From Gnetum montanum (Eukaryota; Streptophyta; Gnetopsida; Gnetales; Gnetaceae): 41,594 nucleotides of DNA. Position 1 is the stretch's first letter, and the number at the start of each line of letters is the position of its first letter. Below the pieces are notes generated by a model. It ran no database searches. It worked only from the letters and a program-made list of their open reading frames with translations, and had not been told where the DNA came from. This document shows positions 22,486 through 33,334 of the stretch, in pieces. A program made the translations under genes and the position numbers. The stretch covers positions 155,373 to 196,966 of the forward strand of contig MNCI01008022.1 in assembly GCA_015680685.1 (NCBI GenBank). The letters are read 5' to 3'.

Positions 22486-23369
22486 TGATGAGTCATGATT
22501 TTGTTAGCTCTAATATTAGATACTTGATATTAGAGCCTCGATATTGGATACACGATATTAGGTCCCAAGAATTGATGTTGGATATTCGATATCATCTATT
22601 CTATGCTAGCCTATAAATACAACACTTGGATGCACGGTTGGGATAGTTGGTTGATAGATTTTAGATAGCTTTTTCCTAGATTTTTGACTTCTAGTTTTGT
22701 TGTTTCCTAGTGAATGTTTGTAGTGTGATGTTAAGTGATTATACGACATCCTTATTCGAGTGTGACATACTTGGAAGCGTTACATGACTAGAAATAAAGA
22801 TCAAGATTACTTTCATTATTGCAGCATCCACTAGATGTATGATTGCTTTTAGTTGCTTAAATGTTTACAGTTTTCCTTAGTTAATGTTTTTATTTATTGC
22901 TCTTTATTATTCCTATCATTAGGCGGAATGAGTATGACTAATCATGAATGCTTAAGTGTAATTTCTTGGTAACCTAGTAGTGTATTGTTTGGTAAGCCCA
23001 ATGATGTATGCTTGGTAATCCCAGTAGTAGTTACACGAAGTCCAAGGCATGCATAGATGATTAGAGATGGATACTCATTGTACATAGGCTAGTTTAGATT
23101 TTACTTTTCAATGTCCATTAGCTTAATTAATTTATCTCTTTATTGTCATTAGGAGCAACACAGGGCTAGACAACATCAATCATATACCTCAATTTGGACT
23201 AAACCATGGATGACAAAGCTACCATTAGTCCAAGTGGGAAGAAAATGAGCTACAATCAAAACATAACAATTTAGATGCACAACTAGTCCCATCCATAGAA
23301 TTTGATCGAATCATACATGAATGCTTGTAATTTGTATGGTTGGGCGTAGGGGTACCTTGTTGCTCACCA
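22486..23369 (+). repeat. 5' LTR of element B
   Basis: Starts TGATGAGTCATG and ends GCTCACCA, 884 bp. U3 holds several GATATT/GATATC boxes (22525-22600), TATAAATA at 22612-22619 and AATAAA at 22793-22798. U5 has TTGGTAA-CCCAGTAGT phrases (22965-23035) like those of A and D. By eye it is close to 90% identical to 30894-31709. Confidence 0.88.
22546..22619 (+). promoter_or_regulatory. U3 box and TATA of element B 5' LTR
   Basis: GGATACACGATATTAGGTCC (22546-22565) lies 47 bases before TATAAATA. The same 20-nt box, with two changes, is found inside the element at 27390-27409. Confidence 0.7.
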
Positions 23370-23370
23370 T

Positions 23371-23388
23371 TGGTGCCATTGCAGGGAT
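23371..23388 (+). other. Primer binding site of element B
   Basis: TGGTGCCATTGCAGGGAT begins two bases after the LTR end. It is a decayed tRNA-Asp-type site matching D's intact site at 13 of 18 positions. Confidence 0.75.
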
Positions 23389-23493
23389 GGTGCTAGTTAT
23401 CTAGATTAGTTATATCATACACGATTGTTGTAAATGCGTTAATGATATATCTTTTAGAAAATATTAGATCACACACATCATTCACTATAAACA

Positions 23494-25700
23494 ATGTCTC
23501 TTTCACAAGGAAGCAATAATACATTATATAGCAAAGGCATTCGTTAGAGAAATAATGAGATATACGATGAAGAAAATTGGAGTAACCAACCTCGTGTAGG
23601 GGTTTCATATGTTCATGACCACCCTGATGACACTTAAAGACCACATTCACCTAAGGCAAACAACCCTAGAGGTGATGAAGTAAGTCCTGGATCAAGGAAC
23701 GCCTCAAGGCCTAGGACCTCCTAAAAATATAGAAAGGATAAATCAAGGGACCTTGGGAAACACCATAGAAGCCATGACTATCCTCCCAGTTCCTCATCTT
23801 ACTCTTCCTCTTTAACATCTAGTTCTAACGAAGATAAACATAGGTATAGAGATAAAGATCCATTACAAGGTTGAAATGAAAATGAAAATAAAAATTGAAC
23901 CCATGGGAGAAATCAAAGACATTAAAATGAACATAGACAAGATCATCACAATCAAACAAATAGAAATAGAAATTTTTATCATAACATGTCTAATTATGAT
24001 GAACCTTTGTTGGCCATTAAGAGCTTCATATAGATCATAGAGGTGGTTAAGATACCCCATAGGCATCACAGGGAAAGTTGCCTACCCAAGTTTGATATAA
24101 ATAATATCCCTAAATTCATGGGAGGCTACGATTCAGATCCACAACATCATGTACAAGCCTTCCAAGATGCTTGTGCCTTCTACAACATTGAAAGTTGGTG
24201 GCAAAAGCTTAAGCTCTTTCCTAGAATACTAGTTGATAGAGTTGAAGTGTGGTATAGATAGTTGAAGCCAAATTCAATCTGACGGTGGTCCACAATGTTG
24301 GAATTCTTCAATGAGAAATACCAAACCTACAAGAGAGTGTCCAACCTAAGGAGATAGATCCAAGGATGGAGATAAGAACAGCATGAACCCTTAGACATGT
24401 CCTTGGATAGATAGTATTCCCTACTGAATAGATGCCCAGGCCATGGTTTCTCTGAGGAAAGGTAACTTTTCCACATCATAGATGGACTTTATAATGAAAT
24501 AAGAGAGGTCCTTAGGATGTATGCCCCAGGTCAATTATACAAGTTATGAACCCATCAGATCTGAGAGCTAATCAAGCATGTGGCAAATGAATAAGGAGAG
24601 ATATGCAAATGGGAGAATGTTGAGAATATCATTGGGATCCAACTCTTCAAAATAAGTAGGTCCATATCTATGATAAGGTGTAAGAGGTCGCTCTTGATAA
24701 GGTGATTCTGTAATGTACCTTGTTGATACAGAAGTCTATTGATGAACTAGAAGTAAAGTTTGATTGGATTTTAGAGTGGATATCTGAAATAGTTACAAAT
24801 TTTGTAGAAACTATAGAGAAGAAGGTAACAAAAAACGAAGCAAGTGATCACAATAAATGGAGGAAGTAGAACCAAGAAATAGATAGGAACACTTATCGAT
24901 AGATAGGGAACATGGCTGAAGAAAATGAGGCTATAGACTCAAGCACAGACAAAGATGATGGATGTGACATTTGCATATATATGACCACCTGAAGGGCCAT
25001 TGCGTAGTCATGTCACATCTACATGAGTATTGGGCTTTTGCATTAAATTCTAAATTTGTACAAAAGCACATGCCCATGAAATTTCCTTTTCCATATGGTA
25101 ATTATAAAAAGTCCCACAACCAATTGTATTATCCTAGGAGGACTTATTACCAGCCTTAACACCATCATCAACTGCAATGGCAAAACCCACAACTATGGAG
25201 AAGGCCACCACCAAACTAGCCCTACCCTATGGATATTATGTTCAAAAACCTGTTTCTCCAACTAGTTTTACATCCTCTACTTCAAATTGCTACTATCACT
25301 ATCCCAAGTATCATCAACCCATGACATCCCCTAAAGGATCACCACCTCATGCCTCTCACCATCCATCTTACCCTTGATATTCTCATACTCCACCTCATCA
25401 CATGCCATTGCTAGTGACATAGGAATGTTTAGGACCACAACATCAACAAATAAATGCCACTTGTGCTGCAAATGTGCATAGATATGTTGATACCAATAGG
25501 CTCCCACTGCAAACTTAGAAATTTCCTTTCTTTAGGATAGCTCCTAGGTGGAAGTGCAACATTCATGGACCTACCACATCATTTAAACTAGCACAATGTC
25601 AATCTAGTGCAACACCTTCCTTTTCAACCAACATCTTCTAATCCTACACAAGGGCCACCACCATCCATCATAACTCCAACACCTAACTGAAGCAATGAAT
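23494..25700 (+). pseudogene. gag: gag of element B (broken)
   Basis: Starts at ATG 23494 (MSLSQGSN). The capsid region is clearest at 24043-24261, with FDINNIPKFMGGYDSDPQHH and ACAFYNIESWWQKLKLFPR, matching D's LDINNIPRFEGGYNADPQHH. RCPGHGFSEE follows near 24430. The Cys/His motif CDICIY-DHLKGHCVVMSHL (about 24965-25025) shows a frameshift. The C-terminal region is rich in Pro, Tyr and His. At the codon where A and D have stops after YYVQ/YYVR, B has AAA (25246-25248). Stops are frequent, so the gene is dead. Confidence 0.8.
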
Positions 25701-25952
25701 AGGGAGGACAAATAAATCCATGCATATCATATCATGATCAAGGGTGTAATTGTGGGCTAGACATCCACAATGTTAACACAACTTATACTTTGACCCACCA
25801 TACATTTAACAACCAAGTGTTTGAACAACTTGTCTATGAAGTTGCCACTAAACCCCAGAGACACTCAGTGGTTCAGAAATGAAAAATTAAGAATTTTTTA
25901 TACATGCATGCAGCCTACCTATTTGCTTATTTATTGTTGCCACAACCAAATG

Positions 25953-25971
25953 CTTAGTTGTGGGGGAAAGC
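25953..25971 (+). promoter_or_regulatory. Polypurine-like tract 1 of element B
   Basis: CTTAGTTGTGGGGGAAAGC follows the gag remains directly, at the place that lies after integrase in element A. It marks the 3' side of the pol loss. T-rich DNA (25999-26120) follows, as after tract 1 of A. Confidence 0.5.
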
Positions 25972-27339
25972 CCCCATTCTAACCTTTAGAATTAATAAGT
26001 TTTTTTCATTTTTTTTGTTTTACAATTTCTTATCATTTTCTTATTTCTTGATACAATGCTTTCTATCCTTTTCAAATTTTTTTTTCTTTTTGTTTTTTTT
26101 TTTTCATTTCCTTTGTTAAGTAATCTCTCTTGTGAATAAAATGATCATGTAGCCCATTGAGGTGAGGTTTTCTCTATGTTGTCAAGTTAGGAGGGATTGA
26201 TTATTTAGACTATGAGCCATGTCATTCATTCACTCATTCCATTAATAAGAGGTTCTTACCTTGGTTATAATGATATTCTTTTCCATCACCAAAACTAAAA
26301 ATAAATTCATAATCATTATGATTGGACAGAAAAGTGAAGAACCAAGGGGGAATGTGAAGGGTGTGACATCAAGGGAATATGTGGATTCTCTTTGGTTACT
26401 TTTGTATGTTCTATCATGTTGCTAAGGTTATAGTTATATCCTGGTAGATCTGACAAAAAATGGGAGTAAGAGTAAAATAAAAGGGTACTAAATAAATTTC
26501 TGAGGTTCCCACTGGAAAGATATGTATCCATTCTTGAAGGTTGGTGACTTCTCAGAATACAAAAAAAAACATTAAAAAATTAAAAAAAAGAAGTGTGCTC
26601 CCTTAATAAACTCCTCCCTTGGACAAAACATCAAGTGATGCTAATCCTTGCAACTTTGGTAATCTTATAGTTGTCAACTAAAGTGATGAAGCAATGTGAT
26701 GTTACTAAATGTGGTTTAGACTTGGTTTGAATCTTGGAAAGAAGGTCTAATGTTTACTTAATCATTAATAATGCACAAGGATTCATTGTGCCTTTAGCAA
26801 TATACCTCACATCCTAGTTCTTGTAATCCTTTTTACAGTCTATCTCATCTCATTATTCGTATGATCCTAACTTATGGTTTTGTGTAACATAGAGTTATTT
26901 TCTCACATTGGTGGTTTTAACATGTGTGTTTTGTTTCATAGGTATGCTTTGAATTCAACCCCTTTAGTGCCTATGAACATTTTTAGATGTAGTTACACAA
27001 GGGCATTATGAGCTGGGGCCTACTTTGGGAAGGATCCACTTGTGTAACTATTGTAACTTGTACTTGTTTGACATAATCACATCATTCTTAACCTTCCAAG
27101 CATATAATTTTTAAATTTCATGCTTTTCCTTATCATGTAATTGATCCATTCCACAACATTGGCATAATACCCCTTTTCTTGCATTTTTCAATTCTTTTAA
27201 TGTCAATGACTCCATCTTCCAACACTTCTGATGTCCAAAAATGATTTCCTACTTATCCTAGGACTATGGACCTAACCTAAAACCTTTAAATAAATCACAG
27301 AGCTTCATTTGCCATGCTGATTACCCTCATTAAATGAAA
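25972..27339 (+). other. Conserved non-coding zone of element B
   Basis: No credible ORF. It contains the same ordered blocks as A's zone: CTCATTCC...AATAAGAGGTTCTTACC (26240-26265), AAGTGAAGAACCAAG (26332-26346), CTTGAAGG-TGGTGACTTCTC (about 26535), and GGGCCTACTTTGGGAAGGAT (27015-27034). Its survival after loss of pol suggests that it belongs functionally with ORF3 or with element RNA. Confidence 0.65.
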
Positions 27340-27389
27340 ATTCAAACACCCCAATATCAACTACCCAATATCAAGTTAGATGTGACGTC

Positions 27390-27426
27390 GGATACCCGAT
27401 ATCAGGTCCACAAAACCTATATATAT
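27390..27426 (+). promoter_or_regulatory. Internal U3-like promoter module upstream of ORF3, element B
   Basis: GGATACCCGATATCAGGTCC (27390-27409) matches the LTR box of the same element (22546-22565) at 18 of 20 positions. It is followed 8 bases later by TATATATAT (27418-27426). The flanks are not LTR sequence. It lies about 575 bases before the ORF3 start, as in element A. Promoter activity is inferred. Confidence 0.6.
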
Positions 27427-27600
27427 GACCCTTGCAGTGCTTCACAATCCTTTCTCATCATTTGCAGCTAGGGAAAATTTTCAAATTTTCCTTTGTGACT
27501 AAGAGCTCTGCACAATCAACTTCCACTTGTGATATCTTACTTAATACTATTTTAATTTCTATATCATTTGAACTTTTTTGAACATGGAGTGCTCAATTTA

Positions 27601-27634
27601 GTCATTGGGGGTGGTGGGGGCGGGCGGCGTGGGG
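27601..27634 (+). promoter_or_regulatory. Polypurine-like tract 2 of element B, G-quadruplex motif
   Basis: TTTAGTCATTGGGGG ends at 27611 and is the tract at A's tract 2 position. It continues into runs of 5, 5, 3 and 4 G with loops of 4, 1 and 6 bases (27607-27634), which fits the simple G-quadruplex rule. This run stands out sharply in an AT-rich setting and is absent at the same place in A. Confidence 0.55.
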
Positions 27635-28000
27635 TGCTTGCATGGGAAACTTGTGTTGATTGTTTGAAATTTGCTATCACTTGAAAGGTATTACAAGGGT
27701 AAGAATGTTAAAAACCTTAAGTTTTATAATGAAAAATCAATTGTATTAATGCTAGAAACTTTACTTTTTTCACCTAATGGATCATAACTATCATAATGAA
27801 CCTTACATAAGGAAAAAGGAACCAATTGCAAAGGGTTATAAAAGAAGATAAATACTTTTGGGCATGTATTTGAAAATTTTTCTAACTATGCAATCATATG
27901 AACTAAAGCACTTAATGGAACTAAGGTGATGAGTAAGGTATAAACCTATTAATAATAATTGATAGCACCTTAGTAACACCAAATCCTTGAATGATTGTAG

Positions 28001-30757
28001 ATGGCCCCAAAAAGAGAAGGACATTTGTAGGGAGTAGCTAAACATCCAAGAGGTGGCATAGGCCAACAAGGTAAACAAGTTGCGCATGAAGAGTAGGAGG
28101 CCCAATCATTCAATATCCATCAAGAGGCTCCTATTATAGGAAAACTGGTCCAAGAAGAGGCCATAGAATTGTAAGCTCCGGTGTAAGTGCAAAGCCTCAT
28201 GTTGTCCCTAGAATGCATTGAAGCTATTCAAGAGGAATCCATGTTGACCATGATCATCATGAAAATGAACTTCAGCCCATTCATGGCATTTGCTACTACG
28301 GTAGTTTGGACGTAACTCCAGATGTTACCATTATGGAACATCTTGTTAGACAATGGTGAATGGTACCTTGGAAAGATGTACCAATTCTAGCACAATAAGG
28401 AAGAAGGCACCATGGCTAACATTGGTGGAGTCACTATTTCTTTGTTAGTTAAAGTAATCATAGAGGCTCTAAATCTATCAAATGTGGGGGCTAAGTTGGC
28501 ACATCTATCCATGAGGTTTGATCTTGAGACTAGAAAGTTATGGCTGAAGTGGGCATATAGCAAGGATGAAAAGACATATAATGAATTAACTCTAGAAGAG
28601 AGGACCTATTTTAAGATAGGCACATGTCACCTCTTCCCCACCAAAGGGCTCAATAAAATCTCAACATACATGGCCAAGAGAAGTACCATACTAATGGGAA
28701 AATACATGGTCAAACTTCCCTAGTTATATTGCATGGAAATTTAAAGGTGATTTAAAGAAAAGAAGGTAGGGAAGCCAACACTTTCATCTCCCTGCCTAAT
28801 CAGGAAGTTGTGTAAGCATGCTAGAATTATGGGATACATAAATGAAATTCCTAGGAGGGCTTAGAATGCTTCGTTCGCTAAATTTCTCAAACTTGTAGCA
28901 TCAAGGAAAGACCTTGATGAGGAATAAGAACTAGAGAAGGAAGTAGAACCAAAAAAAGAAATAGAATAAGAGCTTAAACAACGTCATGAGCCACAAGTTC
29001 CACCACCATCACCACAAGACTATAGGCATACAATGAGTCAATTACAAAGAATTTTTGAAACACTTAATTGGGGGAGTAGAGATGAGTCAAACCTCTTCAG
29101 AGTCATCAATGACATTGTGTAGCCCATTTTTTTGCTAATCTAGTAAGGGGGTAGATTTTACTACAATCAAGAGGAAAATCCTAGTGGTTGCGAGAAATCT
29201 CTGGTAATGCTACATTCTTCCAAGTGATGCTTAAAATAGGAGAAGGTGCCATAGTAGTGGTCATGTAGCATCAGGATGCAATAGTCACAGCAAAGATGAT
29301 AACAAATCACATCAAGAAATCCTTCAATGTGCCTATTATGCCCCTAGTGGATTTGATTGGAACAAGAGATGCACAAATGCTTGTTGGGACTTCAATGACT
29401 CTCATAGCCCATGAGGATGTATTAGATTGATTGCTACAAACAGGATAAGTAATGACCACCCTTTTTGACATCCCTAGTGATGTCACTCTAGTACAATTAG
29501 ATGTCATTATCACTAAAGGGAAGTTAGTCATGGCTTAGACTAGGGCAAAACATGCAAAAGTAGAAGTGCAATGCTTGCAACAAGAGCTGATTGCCCTAAG
29601 AGCTAAAAGATGAGATCTTGACCAATTTGTTGTACCAGACTAGCTGGATCAATTCAGAATAGAGTAGTTAAACAAATTGATCAAAGAGAACAAAGCTACC
29701 AAGTAAGAAAAAGAAGAAGATGGCCTTGAATGCCTCTACTACTGAAGCATATGAAGACATTGGTCGCCATGCAAGAAGAAAATAAATAGCTTACTGTAGA
29801 TAATGCATGATTGATCATTGTAGAAAAAAAAGAACATCTTAAAAGAAAGTATTCACTAGTTGAGAGAACAACTAGTGAGGGTTAACTAAGCATCAACAAA
29901 TTGGCCAGAGAGAATTGAACCCTCTTAATGGAGGACATTCACACCATTCATCAAAAGTTTGCAATCAAAATAAGCACATGGTAAAATAAGGCCAAAAAGC
30001 ATGAGAAGCTAAAGGAGAACTTTTGGGACTAGGTTCGCATGTATAAGAAAATTAACAAAAAGGAAATCCAAATGGCAAAAGCTCGTATTAGAGCCACATC
30101 AGTGCAAAATCTTGATTGGCAGCCCATTTTGGATAGTTATGCACTAGTCCACCAAGCAGAAGTGAAGAATAAAGACTTGTAGATTGAGGACTTAAAGGAA
30201 TACTTGACATTGGCTAACCTTCGATATGCCAACCTTGGCATGTTAACAGTAGGTTGGCCTAGAAATGAATTAGAGTAGTAGGTCGTGACCACCTATGCAT
30301 TATATGAAAAAAGAGTTTGTAGATATAAAAGATGCTTTACAGAAACTCCATGTAGCAAACTTAGAATTAGAGGTGATCAAGGCCCACTACCATGGTTAAA
30401 AAGATGATGCCTTAGACCTAGCCAGAAGATTAATAGATCATCATGAATTGAAAGAAAAGGCCAGGGCCTTTGAAGAGGAATGATGGTAGTTTGCAGTGTG
30501 GTACATGAAGGTCAACAAAATTTTTCACAGCTACCATGCCCATGGGACATACCGACACCAACACACATCGATTCAACAACCTGGATGGTACAAGACCTAA
30601 TGATAGAGGAAGAAAAGTTGTAGGTGCTACTCAACTATTACAAATTTCAAAATCTTGGCGACAAAGGCAAGTAACCGATGGAAGAGCGATTGCCTTTGGG
30701 AACTACATGAGCTTCTCCAATTTTGTGTTCTATAATGTTGTGTCCAAATTTTTGTAA
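28001..30757 (+). pseudogene. ORF3 of element B (broken)
   Basis: Starts at ATG 28001 (MAPKREGHL), parallel to the basic start in A. It passes without interruption into LECIEAIQEE, so it shows the uninterrupted layout. Open part 28412-28723 holds GVTISLLVKVIIEALN and KLWLKWAYSKDEKTYNELTL, matching A's middle region. The later part repeats A's coiled-coil region and ends near 30757 after CPWD. It has many stops and frameshifts. No pol is present upstream, so expression would depend on the LTR or the internal promoter. Function unknown. Confidence 0.65.
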
Positions 30758-30851
30758 AGCATCACTACGACATGTCAGAGTTATTTGTTTGTTTGAGTTA
30801 GCCAATAATTCCATACCTTTCCAATATTTTTTAAAGAACTTGTTTCTCATT

Positions 30852-30893
30852 TTGTTTAACTCAAGGAAAAGTTTTCATTTAGTCTTGGGGGAA
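30852..30893 (+). promoter_or_regulatory. 3' polypurine tract of element B with upstream box
   Basis: TTTAGTCTTGGGGGAA ends directly at the LTR start. TTTAACTCAAGGAAAAGTTT lies about 8 bases before it. Same arrangement as in A and A'. Confidence 0.78.
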
Positions 30894-31709
30894 TGATGAG
30901 TCATGATTTTGTTAGATCTGATATTAGGTACCTAATATCAAAGCCTCGATATCAGATATGCAATATTGGATTTCAAGAAATGATGTTGAATATCCGATAT
31001 CATCTCTTCTGTGCTAGCCTATAAATACAACACTTGGGTGGACGATTGGGATAGTTGGTTGATAGATTTTAGATAACTTTTTTCTAGATTTTTGACTTCT
31101 AGTTCTGTTGTTTGCTAGTGCATATCCATAGTGTGATGTTAAGTCATTGTACGACATCCTTATTCAAGTGTGACATACTTGGATGCATTACATGACAGAA
31201 AATAAATATTGAGATTACTTTCATCATTGTAGCATACAGTTAGATTTATTATATTTTTTAATTGCATAAATGTTTACTATTTTCCTTAGTTAATGTTTTC
31301 ATTTATTACTATTTATGATTCCTATCATTAGGTGGCATGAGGACGACTAATCATGAGCACTTAAGTGTAATTGCTTGGTAACCCAGTAGCATATTGTTTG
31401 GTAAGCATAGTGGCGTATGCTTGGTAATCCTAGTAATAGTTACACAAAGTCCAAGGCATGGGTAGATGATTATGAATGGATACTCATCGCACATAGGCTA
31501 GTTTAGATTTTACTTTTCAATATTAATTAGCTTAATTAATTTATCTCTTCATTGTCATTAGGAGCAACATAGGGCTAGACAACATCAATTATATGCCTCA
31601 CTTTTGACTAAACCATACATGACAAAGTTACCACTAGTCCAAGTGGAAAGACAATAAACTACAATCAAAGCATAACAATTTAGATGCACAACTAGTCCCA
31701 TCCATGAAA
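30894..31709 (+). repeat. 3' LTR of element B (3' end deleted)
   Basis: Starts TGATGAGTCATG. TATAAATA is at 31020-31027 and AATAAA at 31201-31206. It follows the 5' LTR up to the position equivalent to about 23303, then jumps to gag sequence equivalent to about 23932. The last about 65 bp of the LTR, the primer site and the start of gag are therefore missing. Confidence 0.85.
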
Positions 31710-32301
31710 TTCATAGACAAGATCATCATAATTAAACAAATAGAAATAGAAATTTTCATCATAACATGTTCAATGATGATGAACCCTTGTTGGCCATTAA
31801 GTGTCTAATACAGATCATAAAGGTGGTTAAGATACCCCATAGGCATTGCAGGAGAAGTCAGCTACCTAGGTTTGATATGAACAATATCCCTAAATTCATG
31901 GGAGGCTATGATTTGGATCCACAACATCATGTACAAGCCTTCCAAGATGCTTGTGCCTTCTACAACATTGAAAGTGGGTGGCAAAAGCTTAAGCTCTATC
32001 CTAGGACACTAGTTGATAGAGATGAAGTATGGTATAGATTCTTTAAGCCAAATTCAATCTGACAGTGGTCCACAATGTTGGAACTCTTCAACAAGAAATA
32101 CCAAACCTATGCGAGAGTGTCCAACTTGAGGAGATAGATCTAAGGATGGAGACAAGAACAACATGAACCCTTGGACATGGCCATGAATATATATTATTCC
32201 CTACTGAATAGATGCCCAGGCCATGGTTTCTCTGAGGAAAGAAAACTTTTCCACATCATAGATGGACTTCATAATGAAACAAGGGAGATCCTTGGGATGT
32301 A
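31710..32301 (+). pseudogene. gag: Second B-type gag fragment
   Basis: Very similar to 23932-24520 of element B's gag. It is open at 31766-32062 and includes FDMNNIPKFMGGYDLDPQHH and ACAFYNIESGWQKLKLYPR. It follows the 3' LTR of B without a new LTR between, and is cut at 32301 by the copia element C. The gag sequence should continue on the far side of C and D, outside the window. This is the internal region of a tandem LTR-internal-LTR-internal array or of a second element sharing the LTR. Confidence 0.8.
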
Positions 32302-32788
32302 TGTGAAGAGTCTAAAGGGCTTTGGATCTATGAACTAAGCTTAAAGGAAATAAAGAACTTTGTTAGAACAAGAACACTCTTGTTAAACTTTCTAACTTCT
32401 GTATGTCTTCTATATTATTTTTTTTCTATTGCAAATAAATATGTGTTGCTACAATAATATTGGCCTTGATCTCCCAAGAATAGATTTGAAGAGATAAGTA
32501 TGAATCTCAAAAATCATGGGGATGATCCTTATCATCATATTTAAGGATTTTCTTAATATGGGATGTCCTAAACATGGATTGGATAAGAATTACATGAATA
32601 AGATCTCATCTTTAAAATAGATTAATGATCCTTATCATCATATTTAAGGATCTTCTTAATATGGGATGTTCTAAACATGGATTTGATAAGAATTACATGA
32701 ATAGGATATCATCTTATTTAAAATAGATTAATGGATGAGATCTATCTAATTCTATTGTGGAACATCTAGTCATCATATTCTATAAACA
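32302..32788 (-). repeat. 3' LTR of element C
   Basis: On the minus strand it starts TGTTTATAGAAT directly after a run of seven G and ends GACTCTTCACA. Length is 487 bp. It contains a tandem duplication of about 103 bp (32523-32732). Confidence 0.8.
32523..32732. repeat. 103-bp tandem duplication inside the copia LTR
   Basis: Copies start TGATCCTTATCATCATATTT at 32523 and 32626 and stay similar to AAAATAGATTAAT. The second has a small insertion. The first LTR of this element is outside the window, so I cannot tell whether the duplication predates insertion. Confidence 0.88.
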
Positions 32789-32800
32789 CCCCCCCATGAT
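32789..32800 (-). promoter_or_regulatory. Polypurine tract of element C
   Basis: On the minus strand, ATCATGGGGGGG ends at the LTR start. It would prime second-strand synthesis. Confidence 0.8.
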
Positions 32801-33334
32801 GGTAAGAGGTTCCACACCTAGGAAGTTTCGAAAAGACTCAAACTTTTCATGGTTCAAAATCTTTGTAAAGGTGTCTTCCATTTGTGCTTCAGTTGCACAA
32901 TGCTCCATGTTGAGTATGTTATCTTGGAGCAAGCTTTTGAGAGGGTGATGCTTGATATCTATGTGCTTGGAACACCCATGATGAATAGGATTATGAGCCA
33001 TTGCAATAGCACTTGTGCTATCACAGTATAAGTGAATGGGAGGTTCGAGTGTATATCCCATTTCAGTGAAGACGGAGTGGATCCAAATGGCCTGAATAGC
33101 AGCATTCAATGTAGCAATGTTTTCTGCTTTAGTTGTTGAGAGGGAGACTATAGATTTCTTCTTTGATCCCCATGAGATAAGTGATGGACTGAAGAAAAAT
33201 CAAAAACCAGAAGTTGACTTTTGATCTTTGAGGTTGCCTCCCCAGTTTGCATCAGTGTATCCCCATATCTTGAAATTTGTATGTCGATGAAATGTGATCC
33301 CAAAATCTGTTGTAGTTCTCAGGTATCACAATAC
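32795..33334 (-). pseudogene. RNase H of element C
   Basis: Read on the minus strand it has YTDANWGGNLKDQKSTSGF (first Asp), SLSTTKAEN (Glu) and LYCDSTSAIAMAHNPIHHG with SKHIDIKHH (third Asp and the histidine block). These are classic copia RNase H motifs. Open at 33109-32780. One stop lies just after STSGF. The ORF end overlaps the purine tract, normal for copia elements. Confidence 0.85.

Larger units (their letters stand above)
22486..31709 (+). mobile_element. Element B: gypsy element with gag and ORF3 but no pol
   Basis: LTRs at 22486-23369 and 30894-31709 (the latter cut short) enclose a primer site, gag, tract 1, the conserved non-coding zone, an internal promoter module, tract 2, ORF3 and tract 3. 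Protease, RT, RNase H and integrase are absent: gag's C-terminal region is followed within a few hundred bases by tract 1, which in A lies after integrase. Elements that keep gag but not pol are known in plants as TR-GAG; keeping ORF3 as well is unusual. The likely left target copy is CCACT (22481-22485). Confidence 0.82.
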
